DNA of 64,000 nucleotides, taken from assembly GCA_947499005.1 (NCBI GenBank), contig CANMML010000012.1, positions 1 through 64,000 of the forward strand, in the 5' to 3' direction. The translations under genes and the position numbers were made by a program. Shown here one piece after another: positions 16,885-27,182 of the stretch (positions are counted from its first letter, which is position 1; each line of letters begins with the position of its first letter). Origin of the DNA: an uncultured Aquimarina sp. (GTDB taxonomy: Bacteria > Bacteroidota > Bacteroidia > Flavobacteriales > Flavobacteriaceae). The notes under the pieces are model-generated. The model was not told where the DNA came from and did not search any database. It saw only the letters and a program-made list of their open reading frames with translations.

Positions 16885-18522
16885 TTACAAAATAAACTTA
16901 CCACTGTAAGCATTATCTTTAAATAAAGCCCTGTAGATATAAATTCCGGTATTCACTTCTCCCATTTCTTCCGAAAGATTCACAAAATAAGAATCTGGTG
17001 CTGTAATTCCTTCTCTTAAAACCTTAATAAAAGCCCCCGTAATACTGTAAATACTAATATTAATATGTCCTGCTTCTTTATTTTGATAATGTAAGATTGT
17101 TTGAGGTGTTCCTGCTATTCTTTGATTTGTTATAAAGTGATCAAAATTAAAAGATGAATTCCCGAAATCTGTATTCAAAATTCCTTTACAACTAAAGCCA
17201 AAGCTTCTTTCTTCGAAAGGCGTTTCTAATTTAAGAGCACTATCCACTACTGCTGGATCAATACACAACCACTCTTTCATAGCAACCCCATATACTTCTC
17301 TAAAATCAACGGTATATTTTAAGTTTCCTCTTCGATCCAAATCATTTAAGTCTGGATGCTTCCCTACGAATCCATTATCTTGAATGGCTGGGCCAAAAAA
17401 CATAATCGGAGCTGCTTCTCCATGATCTGTACCATTCGAACCATTTTCTTCGGCTCGCCTTCCAAACTCAGAAATAGTCATTGACAATACTTTTTTATCG
17501 TGCTCTGTCTCTGCTAAATCTTCATAAAAAGTCTTTATCGCAATAGAAATGTCTCTCCATAGCTTAGGATGATCTTCAATTTGATTGGCATGAGTATCGA
17601 AACCACCAAGACTTACCATATATACTTTAGTCCCTAAATCTCCTTTTATTATTCGTGCGATTTCTTTTAGTTGTTGAGCCAACTTACTAACTTCTTTTAC
17701 TGGATATGCCACAGCATTTCGACCTCGTTGATAGGCTGCACTAATTACTCCTGCATAAGTAAAAGTATTATTAGTAACGCCACGTAAAAACTTCAATCGA
17801 TCCGAATATTCGCACATTCCTGTAATATCTCTAATGCTATGTAGCTCTCCTGATTCTCCTATATTCTGTAGAGATCTAATATTAGAAATTGTCATCGCAT
17901 AATTATTGATGCCTTCATCATCAAAAATAAGATTCCCAAAACTACCTATTTGTATTGCTGCGGGAACCTCTGGAGGGTTAACCAAATAATCTGGGTAAAT
18001 TCCTTTAAAATATCTTCCTAAAAAACCTGAATCTTCTTTTTCATCAATAACCGAACTTGCCCAAATATCAGATGATTTAAAGTGAGACAATGTTTGATTT
18101 TCATAACCAACACCATGAACTACCTTCATGGCTCCTTCTCCCCACATAGCCTCTAAATCGCTCATGTAATTGGGCATGCCAAAATCATCATCTAATTTGA
18201 TTAATGAATTTTCTGCATGCCTTAAATTAGGACGGAAACTAGCATATTTATCATAATCATAAACAGGCACTATCGTATTCAAGCCATCATTCCCTCCTTT
18301 AAGGCGAATTAACACTAAAATATTTTCTGTCTCTGCATCATTGATTGCTTGAGATAAAGGTGAATTTACAGAAGCTGAAATTTGATTGGCTCCTAATAAC
18401 ATACTTCCTCCTCCTACAAGCCCTAATGCTTGTAAAAATGATCTCCTACTCCATTTCTCGTGTTCTTGACTATGAATATCAGAACCTGGCTGTGCGTTAT
18501 GCGAATTGTGAACGGTACACAT
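16885..18522 (-). CDS. DUF1501 protein with Tat signal and T9SS sorting tail
   Basis: This 545-residue DUF1501 (alkaline-phosphatase-superfamily-like) protein has a twin-arginine signal SRRSFLQALGLVGG (Arg26, Arg27) and a body with IRLKGGNDGLNTIVP, GFDTHANQ and ISEFGRRAEENGSNGTDHGEA, the last two being likely metal-binding segments. The last 75 residues form a type A T9SS sorting domain ending GIYIYRALF...YSGKFIL. It is thus likely exported by Tat and then moved to the surface. It follows the DUF1800 gene by 9 bases; the two families are usual partners of unknown function. Confidence 0.9.
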   Translation of the reverse strand: MCTVHNSHNAQPGSDIHSQEHEKWSRRSFLQALGLVGGGSMLLGANQISASVNSPLSQAINDAETENILVLIRLKGGNDGLNTIVPVYDYDKYASFRPNLRHAENSLIKLDDDFGMPNYMSDLEAMWGEGAMKVVHGVGYENQTLSHFKSSDIWASSVIDEKEDSGFLGRYFKGIYPDYLVNPPEVPAAIQIGSFGNLIFDDEGINNYAMTISNIRSLQNIGESGELHSIRDITGMCEYSDRLKFLRGVTNNTFTYAGVISAAYQRGRNAVAYPVKEVSKLAQQLKEIARIIKGDLGTKVYMVSLGGFDTHANQIEDHPKLWRDISIAIKTFYEDLAETEHDKKVLSMTISEFGRRAEENGSNGTDHGEAAPIMFFGPAIQDNGFVGKHPDLNDLDRRGNLKYTVDFREVYGVAMKEWLCIDPAVVDSALKLETPFEERSFGFSCKGILNTDFGNSSFNFDHFITNQRIAGTPQTILHYQNKEAGHINISIYSITGAFIKVLREGITAPDSYFVNLSEEMGEVNTGIYIYRALFKDNAYSGKFIL

Positions 18523-18531
18523 AGTAAAAAC

Positions 18532-20049
18532 TTAATTTAATTGAAACTCAGGAAAACGAATTAATGCTATCAATAATAAATAGACTTGATTGGGGATACC
18601 TTGATATTCTAATCTCCATGTCCCATCCGTATAATATTGAGGCTGTGTTTCTCCTCCTTCTTTAAAAATAGAGATCAATCCCTCGTAATCAGAAACAGTA
18701 GTTAAACCTTGAGGTATAAATGCGTGTATAATGTTCATCGCTAATTGATCGGCATAAGCATTACCATCACTTATATTAATTGTAATAGAAGCTGCTACAT
18801 CATTGGCTAACCTTCTATATTCTTCTGGTAACTCACGAAAAAGTAATGATAAATACCATTCCATTGTTTGCCAACGAACGACTAATGAGCTCGTATTAAT
18901 CCAATCATAGTCTCCCTGCCAACCAGCAACATCTACAGGTTGAAATAGCTCTTGTCCCATTGCTGAAGCATTATTGAAAAAAAAGCGTTCCCAGTCAGGT
19001 TCTTCGATAAAGTCCAAAGGAAAACCTGTTACATTTAAATAATTAACATAATAATCCATAGGACTTTTCACTAAAGTTCCAATAGCATTATCATCAAAAA
19101 AATGTTCGCTTTTAAATAATTTTTTTAAGGGCGGAATGATTTCAAATCCTGAATCCAAAAAATCTTGAGCTAATTCATCTACAACTGCTTCATTAATTTC
19201 TGGACTCACAAAAAAGCGATAAAGCTTACCCATAATAAATTTTGCAATCAGTAGCGATTTCTGATTAAAAAGGATATCAATAGCATCTCCGTAATTCCAA
19301 TTTCCCGTTTGACCGAAAATTGTTTTTTGTGTATTATCAAACTTCTCTGCATTGTATACTATAGGTTGACATCTACACTCTCCTTCTTCACAATCGATCC
19401 TATCATTATAGCCTGTTAAAGCTTTAGAAGTCTCTATGATATCTTGTTGGGTATACTCTATATCTTCCTGATCTTCTCCTAGTGTAAATAACTCATATAA
19501 TTCACGAGCATAATTTTCGTTAGGTCGTTGCTTGGTATTCTCAAATCCATTCAAATAGGTCAACATAGCATCTGTTAAGCCTATATCATGCACAAAGTCT
19601 TTAAAGTTTCCTAAAGCATACCTTTGAAGGGTTTCATAATACTCAACCATGTAACGCCCACAATTATAGGTGTTTTTCTCAGTTACAAAATGATTAGACC
19701 AAAATAGCGTCATACGCTCTCGAAGACGATTAATTCGTAAATCTTGAAAGAATTGCAACTGCCATTCTCTCATATTATCATTATTAATTTCTCCAAAATC
19801 AAAGCCTTCATCTTCATATGCTCTTTTTGATTTATTAGCCCATTCGGGTAACACCGTAGTAGGAATTCCCATGGCTTCATCAAATAGCACATCAACAATC
19901 TGACCTGGAGATACCTCCAGCGCTGCATTTATTAATAAAGGAGATACGCCAGTCGCAAGCCTTTTATATAGGTGCGTAGCTTTTTTTTGATCCCAAGGAT
20001 TTAGAGCTGTTGGTGTGTAGGGAGCAAGTGAACTTGTATTACAATTCAT
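18532..20049 (-). CDS. DUF1800 domain protein
   Basis: This 505-residue DUF1800 protein has the opening KKATHLYKRLATGVSPLLIN, the central RERMTLFWSNHFVT and ENYARELYELFTLG blocks, and LTGYNDRIDCEEG then MGKLYRFFVSPEIN. These are diagnostic for the family, which always travels with DUF1501. A Cys-rich patch (CEEGECRCQ, near 225) could bind metal. No clear signal peptide is seen. It is the upstream gene of a two-gene unit with DUF1501. Biochemical function unknown. Confidence 0.9.
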   Translation of the reverse strand: MNCNTSSLAPYTPTALNPWDQKKATHLYKRLATGVSPLLINAALEVSPGQIVDVLFDEAMGIPTTVLPEWANKSKRAYEDEGFDFGEINNDNMREWQLQFFQDLRINRLRERMTLFWSNHFVTEKNTYNCGRYMVEYYETLQRYALGNFKDFVHDIGLTDAMLTYLNGFENTKQRPNENYARELYELFTLGEDQEDIEYTQQDIIETSKALTGYNDRIDCEEGECRCQPIVYNAEKFDNTQKTIFGQTGNWNYGDAIDILFNQKSLLIAKFIMGKLYRFFVSPEINEAVVDELAQDFLDSGFEIIPPLKKLFKSEHFFDDNAIGTLVKSPMDYYVNYLNVTGFPLDFIEEPDWERFFFNNASAMGQELFQPVDVAGWQGDYDWINTSSLVVRWQTMEWYLSLLFRELPEEYRRLANDVAASITINISDGNAYADQLAMNIIHAFIPQGLTTVSDYEGLISIFKEGGETQPQYYTDGTWRLEYQGIPNQVYLLLIALIRFPEFQLN

Positions 20050-20164
20050 TGCATGTAGTTAGTTTGTTGGTTATACTAAGGGCTTATTGTAGCCAAAGCC
20101 TTAATCTGCTACAATAACAACATACAATTTACCGAATTATTATTTCTTTTAGTAAAATTTAACG

Positions 20165-22183
20165 TTAATACTTTATGATTTCGAATTCGCTACGTCTATT
20201 GGTTTGGTGTTGCGCTTCAGAACAATTATCACATTCTATAATTAACTGCGATTTTCCATACCCTTTATATCTTAACCTTCTAGCATTTATATAACCTACA
20301 AGAGCTAAATAATTCCGCGTAGATTCTGCTCTTTTTTCTGATAAAATTTTATTGTATTCATTAGAGCCTCTGCTATCAGTATGAGAGTTGATCTGGATAT
20401 GAACCGTTTTATATTTCTCTAGCTTTTCAGCTAACTGATCTAATACTAAACGAGAATCTTTTCGGATATTCCATTTATCATAATCAAAATAAATTGGAGG
20501 TAGTTCGAAATATAATTTACCATTTTTCTCAACCACTGGTGGCCCCACTTTATCTGATAACAATTGATTCTTTAATGTAGACTGATCTTTAATTTCTGGA
20601 CAATCATATCGAGAAGCCACTTCTTTTTCTATTTCTTTTATTTTTTCGAAACTCTCGTTCTTTTCTAAATAAATAGCATAAGTTGCCCCCTCTCGTTCTC
20701 TAATATATATGTTCTTCTCTTTATCATTATACCCTATAGCACTAGCATAAAAAGTATACCCTTCAGGCATTAACGGAATAGTAACTGTAGAGTTCTCATC
20801 TAAATCTCTGGCAAATAAAACATTATCCAAATTATCGGTTATTCGAATAGTGGCTTCAGGGATAATATCTTGTGTTAAATAATCTCTAACCTCAAATATC
20901 GAATTATAGGGTTTAGGAAATATTTCACCTACCTGCTGAAATGAATAAATATCATCGTTTACTCGCTTTCTATTCGAAGTGAAAAACCCTGAATTCTCGT
21001 TATGATAATTCATGGAGAAATCATCGAAACTAGAATTAACAGGAGCTCCAAGATTTATAGGCTCTTCAAAAGAATCTTGCCCTCTTTTGGAAACAAATAA
21101 ATCTAGCATTCCCAACCCTAAATGTCCATCCGAAGCAAAAAACAAATCTCCTTTTGGTGATATATGAGGAAATTGTTCTCTATGCTTAGTGTTAATTTTA
21201 GGTCCCAAATTGATCGGATCTCCATAAATACTATCCGATTTAATAACTATTGCATACAAATCGAACTCACCGTAACCGCCTGGCATATTCGAAGAAAAAT
21301 ATAAGGTATCCTCAGTCTTATTCAATGTGGGGTGTTCTATAGAATAATTGACATTATTAAAAGGTAATTTTTCTAATGAGCTCCACGTACTGTCTTTGCG
21401 TATACTTTTATAGAGATGAATAGCATTCTTCCTTAAACTATCGTACTTCTTTTTCCCTTTATCTACGTTATTCTTTGAAATATAAACGGTGTTTTTATCT
21501 TTTGTAAAGCAGAAATTTCCTTCATGCCACTTCGAATTCAATGGTGCACTTAAAGACTTTGCATCTTCTGTTTTACGGTAATTTTCATCGACTGTCACTT
21601 TGAAAATATCTAAGTAAGGGCGGTGCGTCCATTTGTAATCATTTTGTAACACGCCATGAGGTGCTCTATCAGATGTAAAATAAACACTTCCATCAATATA
21701 AGTTGCCCCAAACTCCGATGCTTCCGAATTAAAATCTACTGTCTTAATCTCATAATCATTATCCTTCAGTTTGAATTTTTCTATCGTACTCTTAGCCTCT
21801 TCAATTTCTAATAGCTCTTCTCCTGAAGCCTCTTGATATTTCACTAAATATGGTAACGCCTTTTCATAGGCACCTATCGCAGAAAGTGCCTGATATGTTT
21901 TAAAATAAAAATGATGATCTTCCTTAGCTAAATCCCATTTTGAAATCGTCCTTAAGAAACGATATGCTTGTCTATATTGAAAGGTATTGTAATAACAAGT
22001 TGCTAATTGTTTAACAACATACTTTTTTCTCTTTTTGTTGGCTTTTTCCGCTTTATAAGCATCTATAGCAGCTATATAATCCCCTTGTTTAAAATAGCGG
22101 TCTGCTCTTGTATTTTTTTGTTGTCCTTGAATAAATGAAAATACAAGGAAAAAAAGTATACATATGTATCGTTTCATATTCAA
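20165..22183 (-). CDS. OmpA-family protein with TPR and WD40-like (PD40) repeats
   Basis: This 672-residue periplasmic/outer-membrane protein has, in order, a signal peptide (ending SFIQGQ), N-terminal TPR-like helices (25-130), PD40 propeller repeats (150-410; VYFTSDR, LYFSSNMPGGYG, LFFASDG), a small carboxypeptidase-regulatory-like domain (430-510) and a C-terminal OmpA peptidoglycan-binding domain (IQINSHTDSRGSNEYN, ending RRSEFEI). It is the PorE/SprF-partner type of protein tied to T9SS secretion of type B substrates. It lies 5 bases after the PorP/SprF gene. Confidence 0.92.
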   Translation of the reverse strand: MNMKRYICILFFLVFSFIQGQQKNTRADRYFKQGDYIAAIDAYKAEKANKKRKKYVVKQLATCYYNTFQYRQAYRFLRTISKWDLAKEDHHFYFKTYQALSAIGAYEKALPYLVKYQEASGEELLEIEEAKSTIEKFKLKDNDYEIKTVDFNSEASEFGATYIDGSVYFTSDRAPHGVLQNDYKWTHRPYLDIFKVTVDENYRKTEDAKSLSAPLNSKWHEGNFCFTKDKNTVYISKNNVDKGKKKYDSLRKNAIHLYKSIRKDSTWSSLEKLPFNNVNYSIEHPTLNKTEDTLYFSSNMPGGYGEFDLYAIVIKSDSIYGDPINLGPKINTKHREQFPHISPKGDLFFASDGHLGLGMLDLFVSKRGQDSFEEPINLGAPVNSSFDDFSMNYHNENSGFFTSNRKRVNDDIYSFQQVGEIFPKPYNSIFEVRDYLTQDIIPEATIRITDNLDNVLFARDLDENSTVTIPLMPEGYTFYASAIGYNDKEKNIYIREREGATYAIYLEKNESFEKIKEIEKEVASRYDCPEIKDQSTLKNQLLSDKVGPPVVEKNGKLYFELPPIYFDYDKWNIRKDSRLVLDQLAEKLEKYKTVHIQINSHTDSRGSNEYNKILSEKRAESTRNYLALVGYINARRLRYKGYGKSQLIIECDNCSEAQHQTNRRSEFEIIKY

Positions 22184-22188
22184 GTCTT

Positions 22189-23109
22189 TTAGTAAAATCT
22201 TGGTGAAGAATAATTCTTTTTCAGTCCTAATAAGTCAAAATCGTAAAGCAATACAAACTCATGACTCCCTTGGGAAGTTAAATTAAGATTACTCGTCGTG
22301 ACATCATAAGCATAGCCGATTTTCAAATAAGGGGTAATATTAAATGAAGCCAGCCCAACTATAGCATCTTGATTCCTGTAGGAAACCCCTAACTCAAATC
22401 GGTCAAGCAATAATACATTTAAAGACAAATCATAACTTAACGGTGTCTCACTAGTATACCTCACTAATGTTGATGGTTTCAACTTTACATCACTTGTTAG
22501 CTCAAAAACATAACCCGCCACTCCAAATAAATGAGCTTGAGATTCGCTATATGTTTCACCATCATTAGAACGTAAGGTGTTAGATATAAAATTTGGAGTA
22601 GACACTCCTAAGTATAGTTTCTCTGTAAATAAAAATAACCCCGCACCCAAATTGAGATCTGTACTTCTTTTTTGATTATTAAAGAATGGATCACCTAAAG
22701 GGTCTGCTGTTTTAGTAGTGACATTAAATGTTGTCAATCCAACTTTAACACCCATTGATAAATGTACTTCTTTTGTAAGATCAACAATATAAGCATAGTC
22801 TACATTTGCTAATTGGTTGACTACTTTTACTACTTCACCAATCTGATCATTAACGTAGTTAATACTAAACTCCATCTTTTTATTGATAGGAATAGAAGCA
22901 AAACCATTTGCAGTCCTTGGAGCACCATCTATTCCTTGCCATTGCTGTCTATACAATGCACCAACCGAAATGATATCTTGCTTATTAGTGACATATCCTG
23001 GATTAACCGTAGATAAATTGTAATAGTATTGTGAATATTGTGGCTGCTGCTGTGCAAAACAAACAAGTTTTGCCAATACGAGAACTAGTGCTAGTGTAAT
23101 CTTACGCAT
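22189..23109 (-). CDS. PorP/SprF family T9SS outer-membrane protein
   Basis: This 306-residue beta-barrel protein has a signal peptide (ALVLAKLVCFAQ) and the PorP/SprF opening QQPQYSQYYYNLSTVNPGY, GALYRQQWQGIDGAPRTANGFASIPI, and later KIGYAYDVTTSNLN. SprF-like proteins help export and anchor specific T9SS type B cargo. The gene is sandwiched between its likely cargo (1115-residue protein, 7 bases upstream) and the OmpA partner, a classic cargo-SprF-OmpA unit. Confidence 0.93.
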   Translation of the reverse strand: MRKITLALVLVLAKLVCFAQQQPQYSQYYYNLSTVNPGYVTNKQDIISVGALYRQQWQGIDGAPRTANGFASIPINKKMEFSINYVNDQIGEVVKVVNQLANVDYAYIVDLTKEVHLSMGVKVGLTTFNVTTKTADPLGDPFFNNQKRSTDLNLGAGLFLFTEKLYLGVSTPNFISNTLRSNDGETYSESQAHLFGVAGYVFELTSDVKLKPSTLVRYTSETPLSYDLSLNVLLLDRFELGVSYRNQDAIVGLASFNITPYLKIGYAYDVTTSNLNLTSQGSHEFVLLYDFDLLGLKKNYSSPRFY

Positions 23110-23116
23110 CTCTTGT

Positions 23117-26100
23117 TTATTTACTTAAATAGAAACTTCCTTGAATCGGTTGATTGTTTTCGAAATTTGGATTGAATACATAGAAATACACCCCTGTAGT
23201 TAAATCACCAACAGAACTATTAACATTTGATTCCCCGTCAAACTCTGCTTTATTTCCGCTTCCTTCATAGACTAACACTCCATAACGGTTATAAATATTT
23301 AATTCATAATTAGGGAATGCACCTGGAATATTGAAGCTTTTCCCAAGAATACCTTCTTCTTTAATATTAAGTGTAAAAAAATCATTAATCATGTCTCCAT
23401 TAGGAGTTACTACATCTTGAAAATCTATGGTACAATCGACAACTCCATTTTCTTCATTAACCTCTCCGATATTTAAAATTTTAAACATGACCTCTATTCT
23501 TTCCGAAACACAACCTCGCTCTTGTTTTTCCAGAAATAATGTAAGTCCATCTGTTAAGACGGGGTCTTGAGTAAAAGGTCGATCTGCAATTAAAGTTTCA
23601 AACCAAACATCAGTACTCCCTATTTCCACATCGGATAAAGTTGCTGCATCAAGAATACAATAAGTATCTAATGGTCGATCTGGCTCTTGAACTTTTATTA
23701 TTTGTATTGTAGTGGTTAAGCTATTTTCATCACAAAATTCAGTACTTGGCAAGGTGTAAGTAATTGGAAACGTACGATCCTGTTCAATGGCAGAAAAATT
23801 GAGCATTCCATTATTAGATAAAAATGCTTCATCTTCAGTATTAATAACCTCAAATCGCCCTCCTCTATCTGTATTCCTATCTAATAAGTCGAATAAATTA
23901 ACACTTGAGACCTCAAAACAAAAAGTCTCCGTAAAGTCTTCTTCCAAAAAAGGAGGATCTACAAAATCAACTGTTACTTGACTTTGTGATTGTAAATCAC
24001 CACATCCATTTTTACCAATAATTGTATATGTATAAATCCCTGGTTGAAGAACTTGAAGCGCTAAATCGCCTTCTATAAATTGACCTAAATGAGAGGGAGA
24101 TGTATATCCAAAAGGCCCTGTCCAAATTCCTGTAGTTTCTGGAGTCCCACTAAGAACATCAAATAGATTTAATGTCCTATTATTAGAACATACTGTAGTC
24201 GTACCATCTGTACCCGAATTAGGAAATTCATCATCTCTTGAAACACGAACTGTCAATACCAGTTCTCCATCATCACAAGGTAAATTATCGTCTACTGAAT
24301 ATGTAAATAAGTAGTCTCCAGAAGCTAATGTAGCTATATCAAATAACCCAGTACTATCAAGTAATCCTGTAGCATTTTCATCAATAAATGTACCTGATTT
24401 ATTTGCTAAAGGACCAAGAGTATCAAATAGATTGATTGCTCCTAATGAAGAACAAACTTCTTCAATAAAATCGTCTCCTAGATTCGCTCGCTTATTAATT
24501 GTTAGTTCTTCCGTATCAAAAGTGCCCGCGCAAACCCCAGCACCTTCTACTGTATAAATATATGTCCCTGGCAATAATACTTCTTCATTCTCAATTATTC
24601 CAAAATGATCAGTAGAAACAAAACCATTTGGTCCAGTCCAAATCCCTGTTGGATCAGGATCACTGCTTAATTCATTAAAAAGGATAATCGGGAATGTCTC
24701 TCCGCAAATTGTTGGAGGGTTTGCTACCCCTGCATTAGGTGAAGCTCCTGCATTAATAGTTAGTATTGCGCTATCTTCACAACCATCAGCCGTTATAGTT
24801 GAATAAGTAAATTGAAACTGTTGATCTTCGATTCTAGAAATAGGCACTACAAAGTCTTGTGAAATAATATTATCATTACGATCTCTCCATGTACCAGTTC
24901 TAACAATAGCTCCTTCTAAAGGATCTGCATTTAATTGATCTATAAGGTTAATTGTCCCAATAGAACTACAAATGGTAATTGCTGTATTTTCGCCAGCATA
25001 TGACAGTGGCAAAATTTCTATTGTTACCAATGTACTTTCCGAATCACATGGACTGTTACATCCATTTCCAGTAGCATTAATACAAGGATCCACTAAATAT
25101 CTAAATGTATAGATCCCTACAGGAATAAAATTCTCTGGATCATCTGACAAGTTTGGGGTTAAAAAACTTAACAGTCCTTCAGATAAAAATTCAACGGGGA
25201 CAAGTCCTCCAGATTCATCTCTTGGACCATCCTCATAGACCCATTGCGTAGCCGAACTACCATTTGGATAAATAAAGGTATCATCCCCTTCAACCGTAAA
25301 TTCTATAAAATCGAATAATTGTACTTCGGTAATACTTCCTTCATCACAAAAACGATTGTTATTATTATTTTGAAAGAAAGGTCTTAATTCCTCATAAATA
25401 CTGACCGTTACCTCTTCAATATCATTCTCACAAACTCCAGATCTTTTTCTAACTGTATAGTCAAAAGTTAAATCTATTTGTCCGAATCTTTTATTATCAG
25501 TATCAATAACTAATTCATCATAAACTTCTCTAAAGTTTACAACACTAACTGCAACATTATCAATTAGGTTGTTATTTAAAGATTCCCAATCTCCATTTTC
25601 ATCTTCATCAACTAAAAAAAAATCATCATTTAGATTTGCAGCATCAAAATCACCTGCTAGTATTTCTGATTCACAAATACCAGGGCTTTGAGATCTTCCT
25701 GCAAAGACTTGTCGTACAATTGACACTCTTACATCTGTTTCTCTAAACATTGATGGACAATCTGTTAAATCCGTTTCTACCCTATATCTATAATCTGCAA
25801 TTACATTATCAATTAGCATATTTGGAAAATCTGGAACATCTTCAATCATTCTTATTGAATCATCCAGCTCTGTAATTATTTCATTCCCGGAAAGATCTGT
25901 TTCAATTAAAAACCAAGTTCCATTCAAGTGAGGAGCTGGATTTTCTTCATCAACTGTTAAGGTTGAAAATAAATCAAATGCATTTATAAAATTTCCTGAA
26001 TTAACAGGTACCTCTATGAACTGATTCTCACAAACTTCAAGATTTACATTATTGGTGCCTGATGGCTCTAAGGCAATACCTGAGAAAGGAGCTAAAATCA

Positions 26101-26464
26101 ATCGAACATCCACTACATTGTCCGATCCACAATTAGAATTATTCAATGTAAAAATATAACTGTTCTCATTAGTGGTATCATTAACATTTGGTAAATCCCA
26201 AACATTTACATGACCTGTAGTCTCACTTAATCGAAATCTTAATTCTGGAGTAGTTGACCAAAATGACCCTGCTAATGGTGTATTTCCTGTTGCATCAGTG
26301 AATACTTCGTTTAAATCTAAAATTCCGTCTGCTCTACTATCTTCATCAACATCTAATGTGGTTATATCACAAATGAGGTGATCAATCTGTGGAAGGTTAC
26401 ATTGTTGGCCTAAAACAAAAAAGTGATTGAATAGAAAAAGGAGAGAAATAAAATAATATTTCAA
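23117..26464 (-). CDS. Large secreted protein with type B T9SS (gliding-motility) sorting domain
   Basis: The 1115-residue surface protein has a signal peptide (LFNHFFVLGQ) and many Ig/PKD-like repeats, each with a Cys pair and the recurring phrase ETTGIWTGPFGYTSPSHLG or a variant (near 580, 770). The C-terminal domain DVVTPNGDMINDFFTL...YELNIYNRYGVLVYEGSG...GVYFYVF is the CTD-B type of SprB-like adhesins. Probable role: adhesion, gliding or matrix. First gene of the unit with PorP/SprF and OmpA genes. Confidence 0.9.
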   Translation of the reverse strand: MKYYFISLLFLFNHFFVLGQQCNLPQIDHLICDITTLDVDEDSRADGILDLNEVFTDATGNTPLAGSFWSTTPELRFRLSETTGHVNVWDLPNVNDTTNENSYIFTLNNSNCGSDNVVDVRLILAPFSGIALEPSGTNNVNLEVCENQFIEVPVNSGNFINAFDLFSTLTVDEENPAPHLNGTWFLIETDLSGNEIITELDDSIRMIEDVPDFPNMLIDNVIADYRYRVETDLTDCPSMFRETDVRVSIVRQVFAGRSQSPGICESEILAGDFDAANLNDDFFLVDEDENGDWESLNNNLIDNVAVSVVNFREVYDELVIDTDNKRFGQIDLTFDYTVRKRSGVCENDIEEVTVSIYEELRPFFQNNNNNRFCDEGSITEVQLFDFIEFTVEGDDTFIYPNGSSATQWVYEDGPRDESGGLVPVEFLSEGLLSFLTPNLSDDPENFIPVGIYTFRYLVDPCINATGNGCNSPCDSESTLVTIEILPLSYAGENTAITICSSIGTINLIDQLNADPLEGAIVRTGTWRDRNDNIISQDFVVPISRIEDQQFQFTYSTITADGCEDSAILTINAGASPNAGVANPPTICGETFPIILFNELSSDPDPTGIWTGPNGFVSTDHFGIIENEEVLLPGTYIYTVEGAGVCAGTFDTEELTINKRANLGDDFIEEVCSSLGAINLFDTLGPLANKSGTFIDENATGLLDSTGLFDIATLASGDYLFTYSVDDNLPCDDGELVLTVRVSRDDEFPNSGTDGTTTVCSNNRTLNLFDVLSGTPETTGIWTGPFGYTSPSHLGQFIEGDLALQVLQPGIYTYTIIGKNGCGDLQSQSQVTVDFVDPPFLEEDFTETFCFEVSSVNLFDLLDRNTDRGGRFEVINTEDEAFLSNNGMLNFSAIEQDRTFPITYTLPSTEFCDENSLTTTIQIIKVQEPDRPLDTYCILDAATLSDVEIGSTDVWFETLIADRPFTQDPVLTDGLTLFLEKQERGCVSERIEVMFKILNIGEVNEENGVVDCTIDFQDVVTPNGDMINDFFTLNIKEEGILGKSFNIPGAFPNYELNIYNRYGVLVYEGSGNKAEFDGESNVNSSVGDLTTGVYFYVFNPNFENNQPIQGSFYLSK

Positions 26465-26489
26465 AATTCTTTAGTTTAGTTAACAGCGG

Positions 26490-27182
26490 TCAAATATCTA
26501 ACTTTTTAACTAAACTTAAAATTTTTTCTAACTGTTCTTCTCTGGACATTTCAGAATTATCCACCAAAACAGCATCTTTAGCCTTCCTCAAAGGTGAATC
26601 TTCTCGGTTTTCATCCATAAAATCACGCTCTTTTACATTGGATAAAACCTCTTCAAAATTCACAGATTCTCCTTTCTCTGTCAATTCATCATACCTTCGC
26701 TGTGCTCTTACTTTAGCATCTGCAGTCATAAAAAATTTTAATTCTGCATCAGGAAATACAACAGTCCCGATATCTCTACCATCCATAACAACACCTTTCT
26801 CTCTTCCTAAATATTGTTGTTCGGCAACCAATTTCTTTCTTACCTGTGGAATACTGGCTATTTTACTCACCCAATTTGCGACTTCAAGACCTCGAATATA
26901 ACCCTCCACATCTAAACCGTTTACATTAGTATGGTTTTTTCCTGAAATATTTGTAAAACCAATAGAGATTTTATCTAGAGAATTTATTAATGCTATTTCA
27001 TTAATACCCGAACTATTAATTAAATCGTTATTAATAGCATACCAAGTAACAGCACGATACATAGCTCCTGTATCTACATATATATAATTGAGATGTTTTG
27101 CTAATGCTTTAGCAAGGGTACTTTTTCCTGTAGAAGAATGCCCGTCTATGGCAATTGTAATCTTATTCTTGGTATTTTCCAA
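26490..27182 (-). CDS. cmk: Cytidylate kinase
   Basis: This 230-residue (d)CMP kinase transfers phosphate from ATP to CMP/dCMP. The P-loop GHSSTGKST is at 14-22, followed by YVDTGAMYRAVTW, the DGRDIGTVVFPDA motif and the lid RAQRRYDELTEKG. Length matches the family. The start overlaps the last 20 bases of porQ, so the two are co-transcribed, an arrangement common in this phylum. Confidence 0.96.
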   Translation of the reverse strand: MENTKNKITIAIDGHSSTGKSTLAKALAKHLNYIYVDTGAMYRAVTWYAINNDLINSSGINEIALINSLDKISIGFTNISGKNHTNVNGLDVEGYIRGLEVANWVSKIASIPQVRKKLVAEQQYLGREKGVVMDGRDIGTVVFPDAELKFFMTADAKVRAQRRYDELTEKGESVNFEEVLSNVKERDFMDENREDSPLRKAKDAVLVDNSEMSREEQLEKILSLVKKLDI

